A DNA stretch of 63,763 bases from an uncultured Clostridia bacterium (GCA_944386595.1 CALXBQ010000060.1:1-63763); one strand, 5' to 3'. Shown: positions 24,972-33,889, counted from the stretch's first letter. The notes: a model not told the origin generated them from the letters alone. Numbers and translations are program-made.

Positions 24972-25806
24972 CTCTGTTCCTCCCCAGCTTGCCTACTATT
25001 CTGCTGAGACCCGTCGCGTCCTCGGATACAGCCGGAATGTACAGGTTAAGCAGCAGTTTTTCCACCATTTTAGCGTCGAGGAACCTGGTCAGCTTTCCCG
25101 ATACGGCATAGGATATGACTCCCGTCTCCTCGCTGACGATGAGAGTTATGGCGTCGGAGTTTTCCGTTATTCCTATTCCGGCTCTGTGTCTCGTGCCGAG
25201 GTCCTTGTTGAGTTCCTTGTTTTCCGTGAGAGGCAAAACGCAACCTGCGGCGTAAACTTTGTCTCCTCTGATGATCACCGCGCCGTCGTGAAGGGGCGCG
25301 CCCTCATAGAATATGTTTCCCAGAAGCTGGGCCGATATGTCTCCGTTAATCTCCGTTCCAGTCTCGGCTATGTCCGTAAGGGAAACTTCCTTCTCGATTA
25401 CTATGAGCGCTCCCGTGCGGGTCTCGGAAAAGCTGGTCAGCGCCTTGACAAATTCGTCGGTTATCTGCTTTGCCTTAGCCTTGTCAACCTGTCCGAACGG
25501 AGCCTTTACAATCTTGTTTCTTCCCACGTATTCCAGGCCTCTTCTGAGCTCCGGCTGAAAGATTACCACCAGGGCTATGATACCTATGCTCATGAAGGTC
25601 TTAAGGAGCCAGTTAAGGGTGTAAAGGTGCAGGACGTCCGATAAAAAAAAGACAACCAAAAGCACCAGCAATCCCTTTACAAGCTGCTGCGCTCTGGTTT
25701 CCTGAATAAATCCCAAGATTTTATATATGATAAAAGCGACTACCGCAATATCGAGAATGTCAAATATCCCGATACTGGAGACTATGTTGTTAAAAAAATC
25801 GCTCAC
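24964..25806 (-). CDS. cdaA: Diadenylate cyclase CdaA (membrane, DAC domain)
   Basis: Makes c-di-AMP from two ATP. Three N-terminal membrane helices precede the DisA_N/DAC domain, with DGA at residues 174-176 and RHR at 206-208. Length 280 aa, typical. It is first in the cdaA-cdaR-glmM-glmS-ahcY-DUF436 operon. c-di-AMP governs K+ and osmolyte transport in Bacillota, so a link to the window's antiporter operon is possible but not shown. Confidence 0.96.
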   Translation of the reverse strand: MSDFFNNIVSSIGIFDILDIAVVAFIIYKILGFIQETRAQQLVKGLLVLLVVFFLSDVLHLYTLNWLLKTFMSIGIIALVVIFQPELRRGLEYVGRNKIVKAPFGQVDKAKAKQITDEFVKALTSFSETRTGALIVIEKEVSLTDIAETGTEINGDISAQLLGNIFYEGAPLHDGAVIIRGDKVYAAGCVLPLTENKELNKDLGTRHRAGIGITENSDAITLIVSEETGVISYAVSGKLTRFLDAKMVEKLLLNLYIPAVSEDATGLSRIVGKLGRNRDV

Positions 25807-25839
25807 ATCGCCACTTCCTTCCGATAAAATACCGATTTA

Positions 25840-25868
25840 ATTGTAACAAATTTGCGATGCTTTTTCAA
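25840..25868 (-). promoter_or_regulatory. Sigma-A promoter of the cdaA operon
   Basis: The minus strand has TTGAAA (25868-25863), 17 bp, TACAAT (25845-25840), 34 bp before cdaA. The rest of 25807-26052 is A/T-rich divergent leader without a gene. Confidence 0.8.
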
Positions 25869-26052
25869 TGGTAAGGCGGGTGTGTTTTAGGTGAAGATAG
25901 TCTGTTTTGTACGGGCTTCTCCGAGTTTCCCGTACGTTTTCCCGTTTGTTTTTCGCCCGAAGCCGCTGACCCCTTGAAATTTCAGCGCCGATGATATAAA
26001 TTTAAATATATGCCATATATGCTGTATGCCGAACATGCGGAGGTAAAACACA

Positions 26053-26598
26053 ATGAAATATACAAAGACCGTAACCCTTAAAGACAGCAGACAGTGCCTC
26101 ATCAGAAGCGCCGAATCCGGCGATGCCCGGGACGTTATGGATATTTTTCTTCTGACCCACGATCAGACGGACTTTCTGGCGTCCTACGGCGACGAAGGCT
26201 TCTTCGATGTGGACTTTGAGAGACGTTTTCTCTCAGCCAAGGAAGCCTCTGACAAAGAGGTCTACCTGTGCTCTCTCATAGACGGCCAAATCGTCGGAAC
26301 GGCGAGTATAGACGCCATCGGCCGGAGCAAAGTCGGCCACCGGTGCGAGCTGGGAGTTGCCATAGACATGGATTTCTGGGGTATCGGAATAGGCCGTGCC
26401 CTGGTTACAGCCTGCATAGACTGCGCAAAATCCGCCGGATATTCCCAGGTGGAGCTGGAGGTCGTAAGCGACAACACCGGAGCAATCTCCCTTTATGAGA
26501 GCCTGGGCTTTATCGAGTTCGGCCGCAATCCGAGAGGCTTCCGCTCCAGAGTATGCGGCTGGCAGGAGCTGGTCTCCATGAGGCTGGAGCTGGATTGA
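26053..26598 (+). CDS. GNAT-family N-acetyltransferase
   Basis: 181 aa GCN5-type acetyltransferase. The acetyl-CoA loop region is seen in DMDFWGIGIGRALVTACIDCAKSAGY, with the usual ELEVVSDNTGAISLYESLGF strand-helix that follows. The start has CGGAGG nine bases upstream. It resembles cytosolic RimI-like enzymes acting on small molecules or protein N-termini, but the substrate cannot be told. It is a single gene, convergent with hpf. Confidence 0.88.
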   Translation: MKYTKTVTLKDSRQCLIRSAESGDARDVMDIFLLTHDQTDFLASYGDEGFFDVDFERRFLSAKEASDKEVYLCSLIDGQIVGTASIDAIGRSKVGHRCELGVAIDMDFWGIGIGRALVTACIDCAKSAGYSQVELEVVSDNTGAISLYESLGFIEFGRNPRGFRSRVCGWQELVSMRLELD

Positions 26599-26614
26599 GG
26601 ACTTTGGCGGCGGT

Positions 26615-26754
26615 GGTCAGGCGGTCCCGGCCTGCGGCTTTGTCCGGCGATGGTCAGGTAGCCCCGGCCCGCGGTATTGGCAGGCGCAGGTCAGGTAGCC
26701 CCGGCCCGCGGTATTGGCAGGCGCAGGTCAGGCGGCCCCGGCCCGCGGTAACGC
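26615..26754. repeat. 37-bp GC-rich tandem repeat, about 3.8 copies
   Basis: Units start at 26615, 26652, 26689 and 26726 with GGTCAGG(C/T). Copies 2 and 3 are identical and copies 1 and 4 are partly diverged. The unit contains CCCCGGCCCGCGG and begins 16 bp after the acetyltransferase stop. The period is not a multiple of three, so it is unlikely to be coding. Confidence 0.9.
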
Positions 26755-26791
26755 CGTTTGCCGCCCCGCGCCGCCGCTTATGATAAGCAGA

Positions 26792-26825
26792 AGACCCGGA
26801 CGTCCTTTCGCCCGGGTCTCCCTTT
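26792..26825. terminator. Bidirectional terminator between the GNAT gene and hpf
   Basis: AGACCCGG (26792-26799) pairs with CCGGGTCT (26812-26819), followed by CCCTTTT on the plus strand. It lies between convergent genes. Confidence 0.75.
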
Positions 26826-26855
26826 TAAAATATATCATTCGATTTTCGTACAGGA

Positions 26856-27389
26856 TCAGTATTTCGGCACCAGCAGTCCGTAATCTCCGTCGTCTCTTCT
26901 GTACACGACGTTAATGCTGTCAGACTCCATGTTCAGGAATACGAAGAAATCGTGCTGGAGCATTTCCATCTCAAGAATCGCTTCCTCCGTGTCCATCGGC
27001 CTCAGATCAAACTCTTTTGTCTTAACGATTTCGCCGTCCGCATTGGTCTCCTCCTGCTCCATCTGCGGAATTGCCTCAAACCTTACTGATTTATTGTCGT
27101 TATACCTCTTCTGGAGCTTACCCTTAAACTTCGACATCTGGCTTGCCAGCTTATCTATGGACTTATCTACTGCCTCGTATATGTCGTCGGCCCGCTGCTC
27201 CGTTCTGAACACGGTTCCCTTGGCGTTAATGGTTGCCTCCAGTTTATCCTTTCCTTTCTCGTGCGATAATATCACGTTAGCCGCAATGTCATCGGAAAAG
27301 TATTTTCCAAGCTTCTCAAACTTCTTCTCGATGGTCTCCTCTAACTTGTCGTAAGTTCTGAAATTCTTTCCAATGATAGTAACCTTCAT
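26856..27389 (-). CDS. hpf: Ribosome hibernation-promoting factor, long form
   Basis: Dimerises ribosomes into inactive 100S particles in stationary phase. The N-terminal HPF/RaiA fold (about 1-100) is followed by a linker and the C-terminal dimerisation domain, seen as FDLRPMDTEEAILEMEML and ending with a YRRDDGDYGLL segment. Length 177 aa, the long form standard in Bacillota. A TATACT -10 lies upstream near 27485-27490. Single gene. Confidence 0.95.
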   Translation of the reverse strand: MKVTIIGKNFRTYDKLEETIEKKFEKLGKYFSDDIAANVILSHEKGKDKLEATINAKGTVFRTEQRADDIYEAVDKSIDKLASQMSKFKGKLQKRYNDNKSVRFEAIPQMEQEETNADGEIVKTKEFDLRPMDTEEAILEMEMLQHDFFVFLNMESDSINVVYRRDDGDYGLLVPKY

Positions 27390-27592
27390 ATGATGGCCTC
27401 CTTACTCGCTCCGCTTAAAATGTCCGGTCATCACGGAACTTCTCACCGGGACTTTTCGGACCGCGGTGCGTCATTTAGTTAGCTATAGTATACCACTTTT
27501 TTCAGAAAAGTCACTAACTATAATGAATCTTCACAGGAAAAACTTTTTTTCTTTTCTGCTGCCAAAGCCTGTTTACCGGCTTGCCGGCGCTG

Positions 27593-28021
27593 CGACCAAA
27601 TCCACATTGGTCGAATTCTCCCTTATGGCATCGACGACCAAGTCCACATTGGTCGAATTGCAATTTATGGTCCGAAAAACCAAATCGTGTTTGGTTTAAT
27701 TCCCGTTTAAAGCTGGAAAAACCAAATTACTTTGGTCAAATCGCTCTCACGGGCTTCAAAAGCCAATTTCGTTTTCCTGATATTTACATTTAATGGTGTA
27801 TACTTACTGTATTGGCGATAATTACGACTAAACTGCGCCGATTCTCTTTTTCCATTTTGGTTTTTATTCCTTGTATCCGTTAAGAAACCAAAGATTTTTG
27901 GTTTTTTACCCTCTGATACCGGATTCGACCAAACAGCTCCTCCCCTGCAAAGCCTGCACGTTCTGCTCAGTTTAGGTAAATGCAGATTTCTCCCGTTGTT
28001 TCCTAAATTTCTTTAGGAAAC
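27593..28021. repeat. Degenerate 42-bp palindromic repeat array A1
   Basis: CCAA occurs at 27596, 27638, 27680 and 27722, exactly 42 bp apart. Each is followed 11 bp later by TTGG, so every unit carries a hairpin (for example CGACCAA-N7-TTGGTCG, AAACCAAA-N5-TTTGGTTT). Further hairpins of the same words lie at 27855-27935. A second word, TTTAGG/CCTAAA, recurs at 27971 and 28012. The whole stretch 27390-28136 has no convincing gene; short frames across the array encode a 14-residue repeat but lack a ribosome site. Confidence 0.75.
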
Positions 28022-28136
28022 GGCCCGCCGTACAGCGATTTTGCTAAACTTCAAAGTATAGCGCGGCTCTAATCAGACGCGGGGCGCTCTAACAGCGGTA
28101 TCCCACACCACTTAAGCCGCCTGCCAAATTGCAGGC

Positions 28137-28382
28137 TTACTTCTTTTGAAGAGCACGTACTAGTGCTGCCTTTGCCTCGTCTGCAGTTCCTTTGTTCTGT
28201 GCGTCCGTCAGGTATTCAAGGGCGTCGTTCCAGTCGTGAAGGTCCTCGTCCGACGATTCGATAGACTCTATCACATCTGCCAGTTTCTCCTTTTGCCCGG
28301 CAGACAAAGCCCTCAAGTCCGAGAGATATTCGCATTTCATTTCGCATGCGAGAAAATCAAGCAGCGACATTTTTATCATCAT
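28137..28382 (-). CDS. Small acidic protein, function unknown
   Basis: 81 aa if started at the ATG at 28382, ten bases after AGAGG; a longer in-frame extension to 28523 overlaps the surface-protein gene and lacks a ribosome site. The protein is soluble and helical: MSLLDFLACEMKCEYLSDLR, then an acidic middle and ALVRALQKK at the end. I recognise no family. It follows the CWB2 protein gene on the same strand, 124 bp away, and may share its transcript. Confidence 0.55.
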   Translation of the reverse strand: MMIKMSLLDFLACEMKCEYLSDLRALSAGQKEKLADVIESIESSDEDLHDWNDALEYLTDAQNKGTADEAKAALVRALQKK

Positions 28383-28506
28383 TTCTTCATTACCTCTTAA
28401 AAAGGGAGAGCAGATGAAGCCGTCTACCGACCTCGAATGCTCTCTATGTTGGATGTTGGTTGGCTTTTTTGTCATGCGCTTTATGGTGCGCATTGCCGCA
28501 CAGCTT

Positions 28507-31500
28507 TTACCTTGCCACAGCATAAAGTATTTTGTCGGATACGGCGGCCGTCCCTCCGATAGCCGTCACTTTTCTGACGCTGTGAGTGTCCGCAAATCTT
28601 GCCGCTTCGCTGTAGTTGCGCTCGCTTACGAGAAGCATCGGCGCACCGTTCTCGTGCGCTATAACTCCTCCGGTCAACGAGTCAGGAAAGTCGCATCCGC
28701 TCGCTATGTACATGGTTCTTGCGTTTTTGAAGAATTTGTTCGCCACCGCCTCTGCGGTCTTGAACCTGTCGTCTCCCCAGACTCTTGAAACCCTGTCGCC
28801 GGCAAGCTCCTCAATCTGATTCATGGTCCTCTTGTTTACCGCCGCCGTTCCTCCGATTACAAAATATTCATCGTCGCCGCCCAAAGTCATAAGATACGAC
28901 TTCTGGTAATCGAAAACGCAGTCTTTGACGAGAAGCACCGGATTTCCCGTCGCCGAAGCCGAAAGCGCATCCGCGTAGTCCAGGCCCGAGGCAATCATGA
29001 TTTCAGACTCGCCGCTCAGGTTCAGCGCCTTCAGAACTTCAAGATTTGTTTCGTATCTGTCGGCTCCTCCAAGCCTTGTAACCTTGTGGGATGACAGGCT
29101 CTTCTCAAATTCTGCAGGTACGGCCGCCGTTTCGCCTATGATGTACACTCTTCCGTCAGGCGAAAGGTTTTCGTCGATGTAGGCCTTCACGTAGTCCTCG
29201 TTATAACCGTTTACCACGAGAATCGGCGCGTCCTTTTCCGATGCGAGAGGCGCTGCCGAGAGGGCGTCCGCAAAATCGCCGCCGGACGCAACTATGATGG
29301 TATTGAACCTGCCGACTCCCAGCTTGTCCTTAAGGCGTTCCGCCACTTTGACAGCGGTCTCAAATCTGTTAGCGCCTCCGATACGGTCCGTAATCACATG
29401 ACTTGAGCCGGAGTCTGAACCGGAGCCGCCGGAAGAGCCGTTTTTCGTCCAGGTCGCCGTATATTCACGATTGCCAGTGGATCCCTTCTCTACCGTCACC
29501 GTCATGGCCGGCTGAGTTAAACCTGTGCCGGTCCATCCGGCAAATGTATATCCCGTCCGTTCAGGGTTATTCAAAGTGAACGACTCCGTTTCGACGGTAT
29601 ACCGTTCCGGATTGGCAGGCTGAACGGCAGCGTCTTCCAGACCCTTGTATTCTATCAGGTACTCCTCAGGTTCAAAATCTGCTTTTATGGTGTGATTCTG
29701 GCTTACGTCTTCAAAAGTGTAGCTGTCCTTTGTGCCAAAGCTGCCTCCGTCAACGGTTACGTCTTTTATCCTGTAACCCGTATCCGGTGTTATGATAAAT
29801 TTCTGACTTGAACCCTTCCGCACCTTCACGTCGCCTTCCGGTTCAATACTGCCGTTTTCACCGGCTTCCGCTTCTATGGTAAACTCCGTCGCTCCTTTTA
29901 CTTCCACCGGGAAAGTAAACTCTATGATTTCACCACTGTTGTTGACTATTTTCGCATTGACATATTGAATGCCTTCCGCATTAAAAGTCAGCCTGCTTCC
30001 GCCATCTGACGGGGTGGCGTTAGTAGAAGTATATGTTACCGAGCCGCTGGAGCCTATGAATTGATTGAATAATTTAGGGGAATCCAATTCGACAGTAAGA
30101 ATCCTATTGTTATCAAACCCTATATAACCTGCCGGTGCGTCTTCTTTCCCCACTTCCATCGTTTTCGGAAGGAGCAGGAATATGTTTTCATCTGATTGAG
30201 TTACGTTTCCAGCCGACTGCGTAACCGGAACTCCTAATAGCGGGTGTCCGTTATCGTAGTCAAGTCCTTCCTTATCATACTCGCCCCCTGCGAACCGGCA
30301 AAGTGTGAAGTAATTCTTTATTGTTATATCTGCATTTTTTTCAACTGCACGAAGTGCGCTTGCGTGACGCATCGCTTCATTGTCGGCAGCCGTGAACCCT
30401 ATATTGGCAAAGCAGCTGTCTATTGTGGCTCCTTTCCCTACGTATGAAATAGTTCCCCAACCGGACGATTCTATTTCAGGCATGCTTCCTATAAGTCCGG
30501 TTATTCCTCCGAAGAATCCGCCCTGTACAGTTTTACCCGCAGCCTTAGTCTTAGTTTCATATCCGCCTTCTACGTAAGCAGTCATTTTCCCTTCGGATGT
30601 GCAGCCGGCAATCTTCATACCGCCGTCGACGCACCCCGTTATTCCGCCGCCATAGATGCCGAATACTTGTGGTTTATCAAAGCCAGATGCCTTCGGCGGC
30701 TCCGGAACATTTGCCTTTATATCATAAGATAAACCTGCCGAATGACAGCTACTTATAGTTCCCTCTGCATTGGTATAACCTGATATTCCTCCGATCATCT
30801 CATAGTTGCTGGAATCTCCTGCGTTTCGCTGCACTTTAAAGCCATCGGTACTGCAACCGGATATATTCACGGTGGCGCCTTTGTAATTGCTTGAGATTTT
30901 CCCGACGCCTCCGGCCACGCCGCCGATGCTTATATGTTCATCTGCCTTGCCTTCATATGTTACGGATAAGCCCTTTACAACACAGTCAGAAATTTTTGTT
31001 GTACCGATTAAAGCTGAGGTACTGCAGTCTACCGCACCTGCGACTCCGCCTATCAAAGCGTGTTTTGCAGCCGTTACCGACACATCAATCGTTACATCTT
31101 TTATGGTGATATTGCTAAGCGTTGCGTTCTTTACCGTACCGGCAAGCACGCCCAGGGTCCAGTCCTTCCCCGATGAATTCACCTGCTGCGAAATTTTAAC
31201 GCCACTTATTTCAATATTTTCAACGGTGCCGCCATCGATACATCCGAAAAATCCGTTGTCTTTACTGCCGTTACTCAATTTGTATCCCGATACAGTGTGT
31301 CCTCCTCCGTCAAAGGTCCCACTAAAAGGTTTGCTCTGAGTTCCTATAGGCGTCCAGTCACCTTCCTCCGGCAAATCAATATCATCCATAAGCCGAACGG
31401 TTTTTCCATCGTAATTATCTCCGCTGTAAACTTCTTCAGCAAAATCTATCAGTTCTTCTGCAGTACTAATCTGAACTGCATCGCCATCGCTTTCGGGATT

Positions 31501-31590
31501 TGCAAAAGCGACGGTCTGCATGCCCGAAAAAATCATAGCTGCCGTCAAAAGAATCGATAAGATTGTCCGATATCTGCGACCTTTCAACAT
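28507..31590 (-). CDS. Large cell-wall surface protein with GLUG-type repeats, InlB-like repeat and three CWB2 modules
   Basis: About 1027 aa. Signal peptide at 1-32 ending AFA. Residues about 45-450 hold GLUG-like units (FSGTFDGGGHTVSGY, then Gly/Cys-rich beta-helix turns). A region of about 150 residues follows with a GENGSIEPEG-type domain and an InlB/Listeria-Bacteroides repeat (YTFAGWTGTGL). After a Ser/Gly linker there are three CWB2 repeats (DRIGGANRFETAVKVAERL, TRLGGADRYETNLEVL, SRVWGDDRFKTAEAV), which bind cell-wall polymer as in clostridial S-layer proteins. GGGAGG favours the ATG at 31590 over the GTG at 31599. The upstream promoter spacer contains 11 Gs. Confidence 0.92.
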   Translation of the reverse strand: MLKGRRYRTILSILLTAAMIFSGMQTVAFANPESDGDAVQISTAEELIDFAEEVYSGDNYDGKTVRLMDDIDLPEEGDWTPIGTQSKPFSGTFDGGGHTVSGYKLSNGSKDNGFFGCIDGGTVENIEISGVKISQQVNSSGKDWTLGVLAGTVKNATLSNITIKDVTIDVSVTAAKHALIGGVAGAVDCSTSALIGTTKISDCVVKGLSVTYEGKADEHISIGGVAGGVGKISSNYKGATVNISGCSTDGFKVQRNAGDSSNYEMIGGISGYTNAEGTISSCHSAGLSYDIKANVPEPPKASGFDKPQVFGIYGGGITGCVDGGMKIAGCTSEGKMTAYVEGGYETKTKAAGKTVQGGFFGGITGLIGSMPEIESSGWGTISYVGKGATIDSCFANIGFTAADNEAMRHASALRAVEKNADITIKNYFTLCRFAGGEYDKEGLDYDNGHPLLGVPVTQSAGNVTQSDENIFLLLPKTMEVGKEDAPAGYIGFDNNRILTVELDSPKLFNQFIGSSGSVTYTSTNATPSDGGSRLTFNAEGIQYVNAKIVNNSGEIIEFTFPVEVKGATEFTIEAEAGENGSIEPEGDVKVRKGSSQKFIITPDTGYRIKDVTVDGGSFGTKDSYTFEDVSQNHTIKADFEPEEYLIEYKGLEDAAVQPANPERYTVETESFTLNNPERTGYTFAGWTGTGLTQPAMTVTVEKGSTGNREYTATWTKNGSSGGSGSDSGSSHVITDRIGGANRFETAVKVAERLKDKLGVGRFNTIIVASGGDFADALSAAPLASEKDAPILVVNGYNEDYVKAYIDENLSPDGRVYIIGETAAVPAEFEKSLSSHKVTRLGGADRYETNLEVLKALNLSGESEIMIASGLDYADALSASATGNPVLLVKDCVFDYQKSYLMTLGGDDEYFVIGGTAAVNKRTMNQIEELAGDRVSRVWGDDRFKTAEAVANKFFKNARTMYIASGCDFPDSLTGGVIAHENGAPMLLVSERNYSEAARFADTHSVRKVTAIGGTAAVSDKILYAVAR

Positions 31591-31628
31591 AGTCTCCACC
31601 TCCCATATTCCAGAAAAGCTTATACCTT

Positions 31629-31664
31629 CATATAAGATCCCCCCCCCCCGTATATTTTTGTCAA
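31629..31664 (-). promoter_or_regulatory. Poly-G-containing promoter of the CWB2 protein (possible phase-variable switch)
   Basis: The minus strand has TTGACA (31664-31659), then a run of 11 G (31649-31639), then TTATAT (31635-31630). The present spacer of 23 bp is too long for sigma-A; losing about six Gs would give 17. The layout resembles phase-variable promoters of surface proteins in pathogens. Confidence 0.5.
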
Positions 31665-31750
31665 GCCTTATTTTGTCCGGCTCCGAAGGCTTTGCGAATC
31701 ATGGTGGATTGTACCAGTCGGTATTGCGGCCGCTCTATGAATTCATCGCT

Positions 31751-32042
31751 GGTTTTGGGTTTCAATCAAAATCTGCCGATTTCCCAAAACCCGGTTTTGG
31801 GTTTTAGCAAAACAGCGGGTTTTCCCAATAACCACCTGCTGAACTGCCGGTACGTTCCACCGGTAAAATGTCCTAAGTGTTTTGGGAAATTAAAAAACGA
31901 TGCGGTTTCCCGATAATTTTTGGGATTTCACATCGTTTTACATATCTGATTATTAAAGTGCGTTATTGGGAAAACGGCATTTTTACCGGAAACCCACTAA
32001 CCGGTTATTGGGAAAACGGCATAATACCGCATAGACCCAAAA
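31751..32042. repeat. Degenerate 42-bp palindromic repeat array A2
   Basis: GGG words (in TTTTGGG or TTATTGGG) start at 31757, 31799, 31884, 31922, 31968 and 32010; gaps of 42, 85, 38, 46 and 42 fit a 42-bp pitch. The reverse word CCC recurs at 31783, 31824, 31909, 31993 and 32035. GGTTTTGGG (31751) pairs with CCCAAAACC (31783) around AAATCTGC. The block TTATTGGGAAAACGGCAT is repeated exactly 42 bp apart. It fills most of the gap 31600-32092, with no gene. Confidence 0.75.
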
Positions 32043-32092
32043 CTCACGCTCTAAGCAGCGCACTGTGCCTCCTGCAGCGCGCCCCGCTCCGG

Positions 32093-33889
32093 CTAGTCCA
32101 TCACCAGTATGGTTATGAGTGCTATTACGCAGAGGATTGCCAGCACGTGAACCATTTCGCCGATGGAGCGGGCGTTTTCTTCTTTTGAATCGGTGGTCCT
32201 AAGGCCGAACACTCTGCCCGGCGACCTTAAAGCGTCGCCTACGGAGCGGTAGAAGTTATCGAAGATGACGGCGTACTTTGCGAAGAACAGGTGCACCACG
32301 TCGGACAGAGCGAAGACCCCGCGGTAAAGGGTGATCCTATAGAACCTGTCAACGTCCAGATTGATTCCCTGGTGAGGCGCCATAAATGTTCTCAGCAGAA
32401 CGAACGGCACGGTGGCTCCAGCGAAAAGTCCTATGTATTCCAGAACGTGATCCGCGGCGAACAGATGGGATGGGTCCATGGAAAGCATATCGTAGCATAT
32501 CTCCGGTCTGATACCGGTTATCACAACCAGAACCGTCGCCGCCGCCATGGCGAGAACCTTGCATGCTGGCACGCGGCCCGTCGCAACCGATGCGGGCACA
32601 CGCCCCGGCGTGTCATCTAAAGGCGCACGGCCCGGCGAAGCTCCCGCAGGCAGCTCCCTTTCCGGTTTCTTTATAAACACAAAGTAATTTATCTTCATCG
32701 TTATGGAAAGCCACGTGCCCACTCCCGCCATGGTGACGAGGATATAGGACATGTTAAAGCCTCCGGCGTGAATGGCGTCCATGATGAGGGCTTTGCTGGC
32801 AAAGCCTGAAAAGTACGGAACTCCCGCTATTGCAAAGGACGCAATGAACGCGCAGACGGCGGTAACCGGCATCTTCCGCGCGAGGCCGCCCATGTCGGTT
32901 ATGTACCTGAGTCCCAGGGCGGTGAAAATATTTCCCGCCGCCATGAGCAGAACGCCCTTATACAGGATATTGAAGGCGGCGTGCATTGCCGCTCCTGCCG
33001 CTCCGACATCTCCTCCTGCTGCAAGGCCTGCCACCATCATGGCCACCTGGCTGACGATATGGTACGAAAGGAGCTTTCTGAGATCGTTTTCTATAAGCGC
33101 CATGCAGGCCGCAAGGACAGCCGTCACCGCGGCGAAAATAACCAGCCATTCTGTTCCCGCGAAAAACCTTATCATTGCGTATACGGCAACCTTTGTGGTG
33201 TATGAGCCCATGAACAGCTGGGATTCAGGCGTGGCCTGAGGATATGAATCAGCCACCCATGTGTGAAACGGCGGAAGGGCGCAATTCACGCCTATGCCGA
33301 TGAACATGAGCCAGTAAGCCAGGCTGTCCGTGTCGGTAACCGGTCCCACAGCCGCCGTGATGCCCGCAGGAAGGAGCATGACTCCCGCAAGGAGCATATT
33401 GCCGCCGAACAGGTGCATCACCATGTATCTGTAGGACGACCGCCTTGCGTCGGGGCCGTTACCCTGAAATACCATATATATGGACGCTACCGCCATTACC
33501 TCCCAGAAGATGATGAAGGTAAGCATGTTGCCTGCAAACACGGTCATAAGCGCGCTTCCCGCATACACGGCGGAAGCCGCCTTCTCTCCCCGTCTGCCTT
33601 TGTCCATGGAATAAACCGAACCGATGACGCCGATTACCGCGAACACCAGTCCGAAGAACCAGGATATCTCGTCGCAGACAAAAAGTGAAAGCTTTAATTC
33701 TCCCGCAAAAGGCACTTCAACCGAAAGACCTTTGTCCGTTCCGAGGAGGGCGGCCAGAGCCGCCAGCGCTCCCAGAGGGAGAAGGTACCTTGAAGCGGCC
33801 TTCGGCAGAAGCGCGATAACCGCCCCTGCCAGAATCAGCACGATTCCCGGGTGAAGGAGAACGCCGGCTAAGTCATACATCTTCTCCAC
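32093..33889 (-). CDS. MrpA/MrpD-like proton-pumping antiporter subunit (ND5/ND2 family)
   Basis: 598 aa, 14 or more membrane helices, with the proton-pump core of NADH dehydrogenase ND5/ND4/ND2 and Mrp A/D subunits (PFHTWVADSYPQATPESQLFMGSY; helix with LLSYHIVSQVAMM). This is the last gene of a ten-gene Mrp/Mbh-like operon and the third D-type subunit in it. It may fill the role of the ND5-like half of MrpA. About residue 420 a hydrophilic insertion holds four GR(A/V)P-type units, which I do not know from relatives. Overlaps the preceding small gene by 17 bp. Confidence 0.88.
   Translation of the reverse strand: MEKMYDLAGVLLHPGIVLILAGAVIALLPKAASRYLLPLGALAALAALLGTDKGLSVEVPFAGELKLSLFVCDEISWFFGLVFAVIGVIGSVYSMDKGRRGEKAASAVYAGSALMTVFAGNMLTFIIFWEVMAVASIYMVFQGNGPDARRSSYRYMVMHLFGGNMLLAGVMLLPAGITAAVGPVTDTDSLAYWLMFIGIGVNCALPPFHTWVADSYPQATPESQLFMGSYTTKVAVYAMIRFFAGTEWLVIFAAVTAVLAACMALIENDLRKLLSYHIVSQVAMMVAGLAAGGDVGAAGAAMHAAFNILYKGVLLMAAGNIFTALGLRYITDMGGLARKMPVTAVCAFIASFAIAGVPYFSGFASKALIMDAIHAGGFNMSYILVTMAGVGTWLSITMKINYFVFIKKPERELPAGASPGRAPLDDTPGRVPASVATGRVPACKVLAMAAATVLVVITGIRPEICYDMLSMDPSHLFAADHVLEYIGLFAGATVPFVLLRTFMAPHQGINLDVDRFYRITLYRGVFALSDVVHLFFAKYAVIFDNFYRSVGDALRSPGRVFGLRTTDSKEENARSIGEMVHVLAILCVIALITILVMD

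Noticed and set aside
27466..27793. Possible small repeat proteins across array A1
   Set aside because: Two frames read through the 42-bp units and give a 14-residue repeat, but neither has a ribosome site and the arrays in other loci do not keep an open frame.
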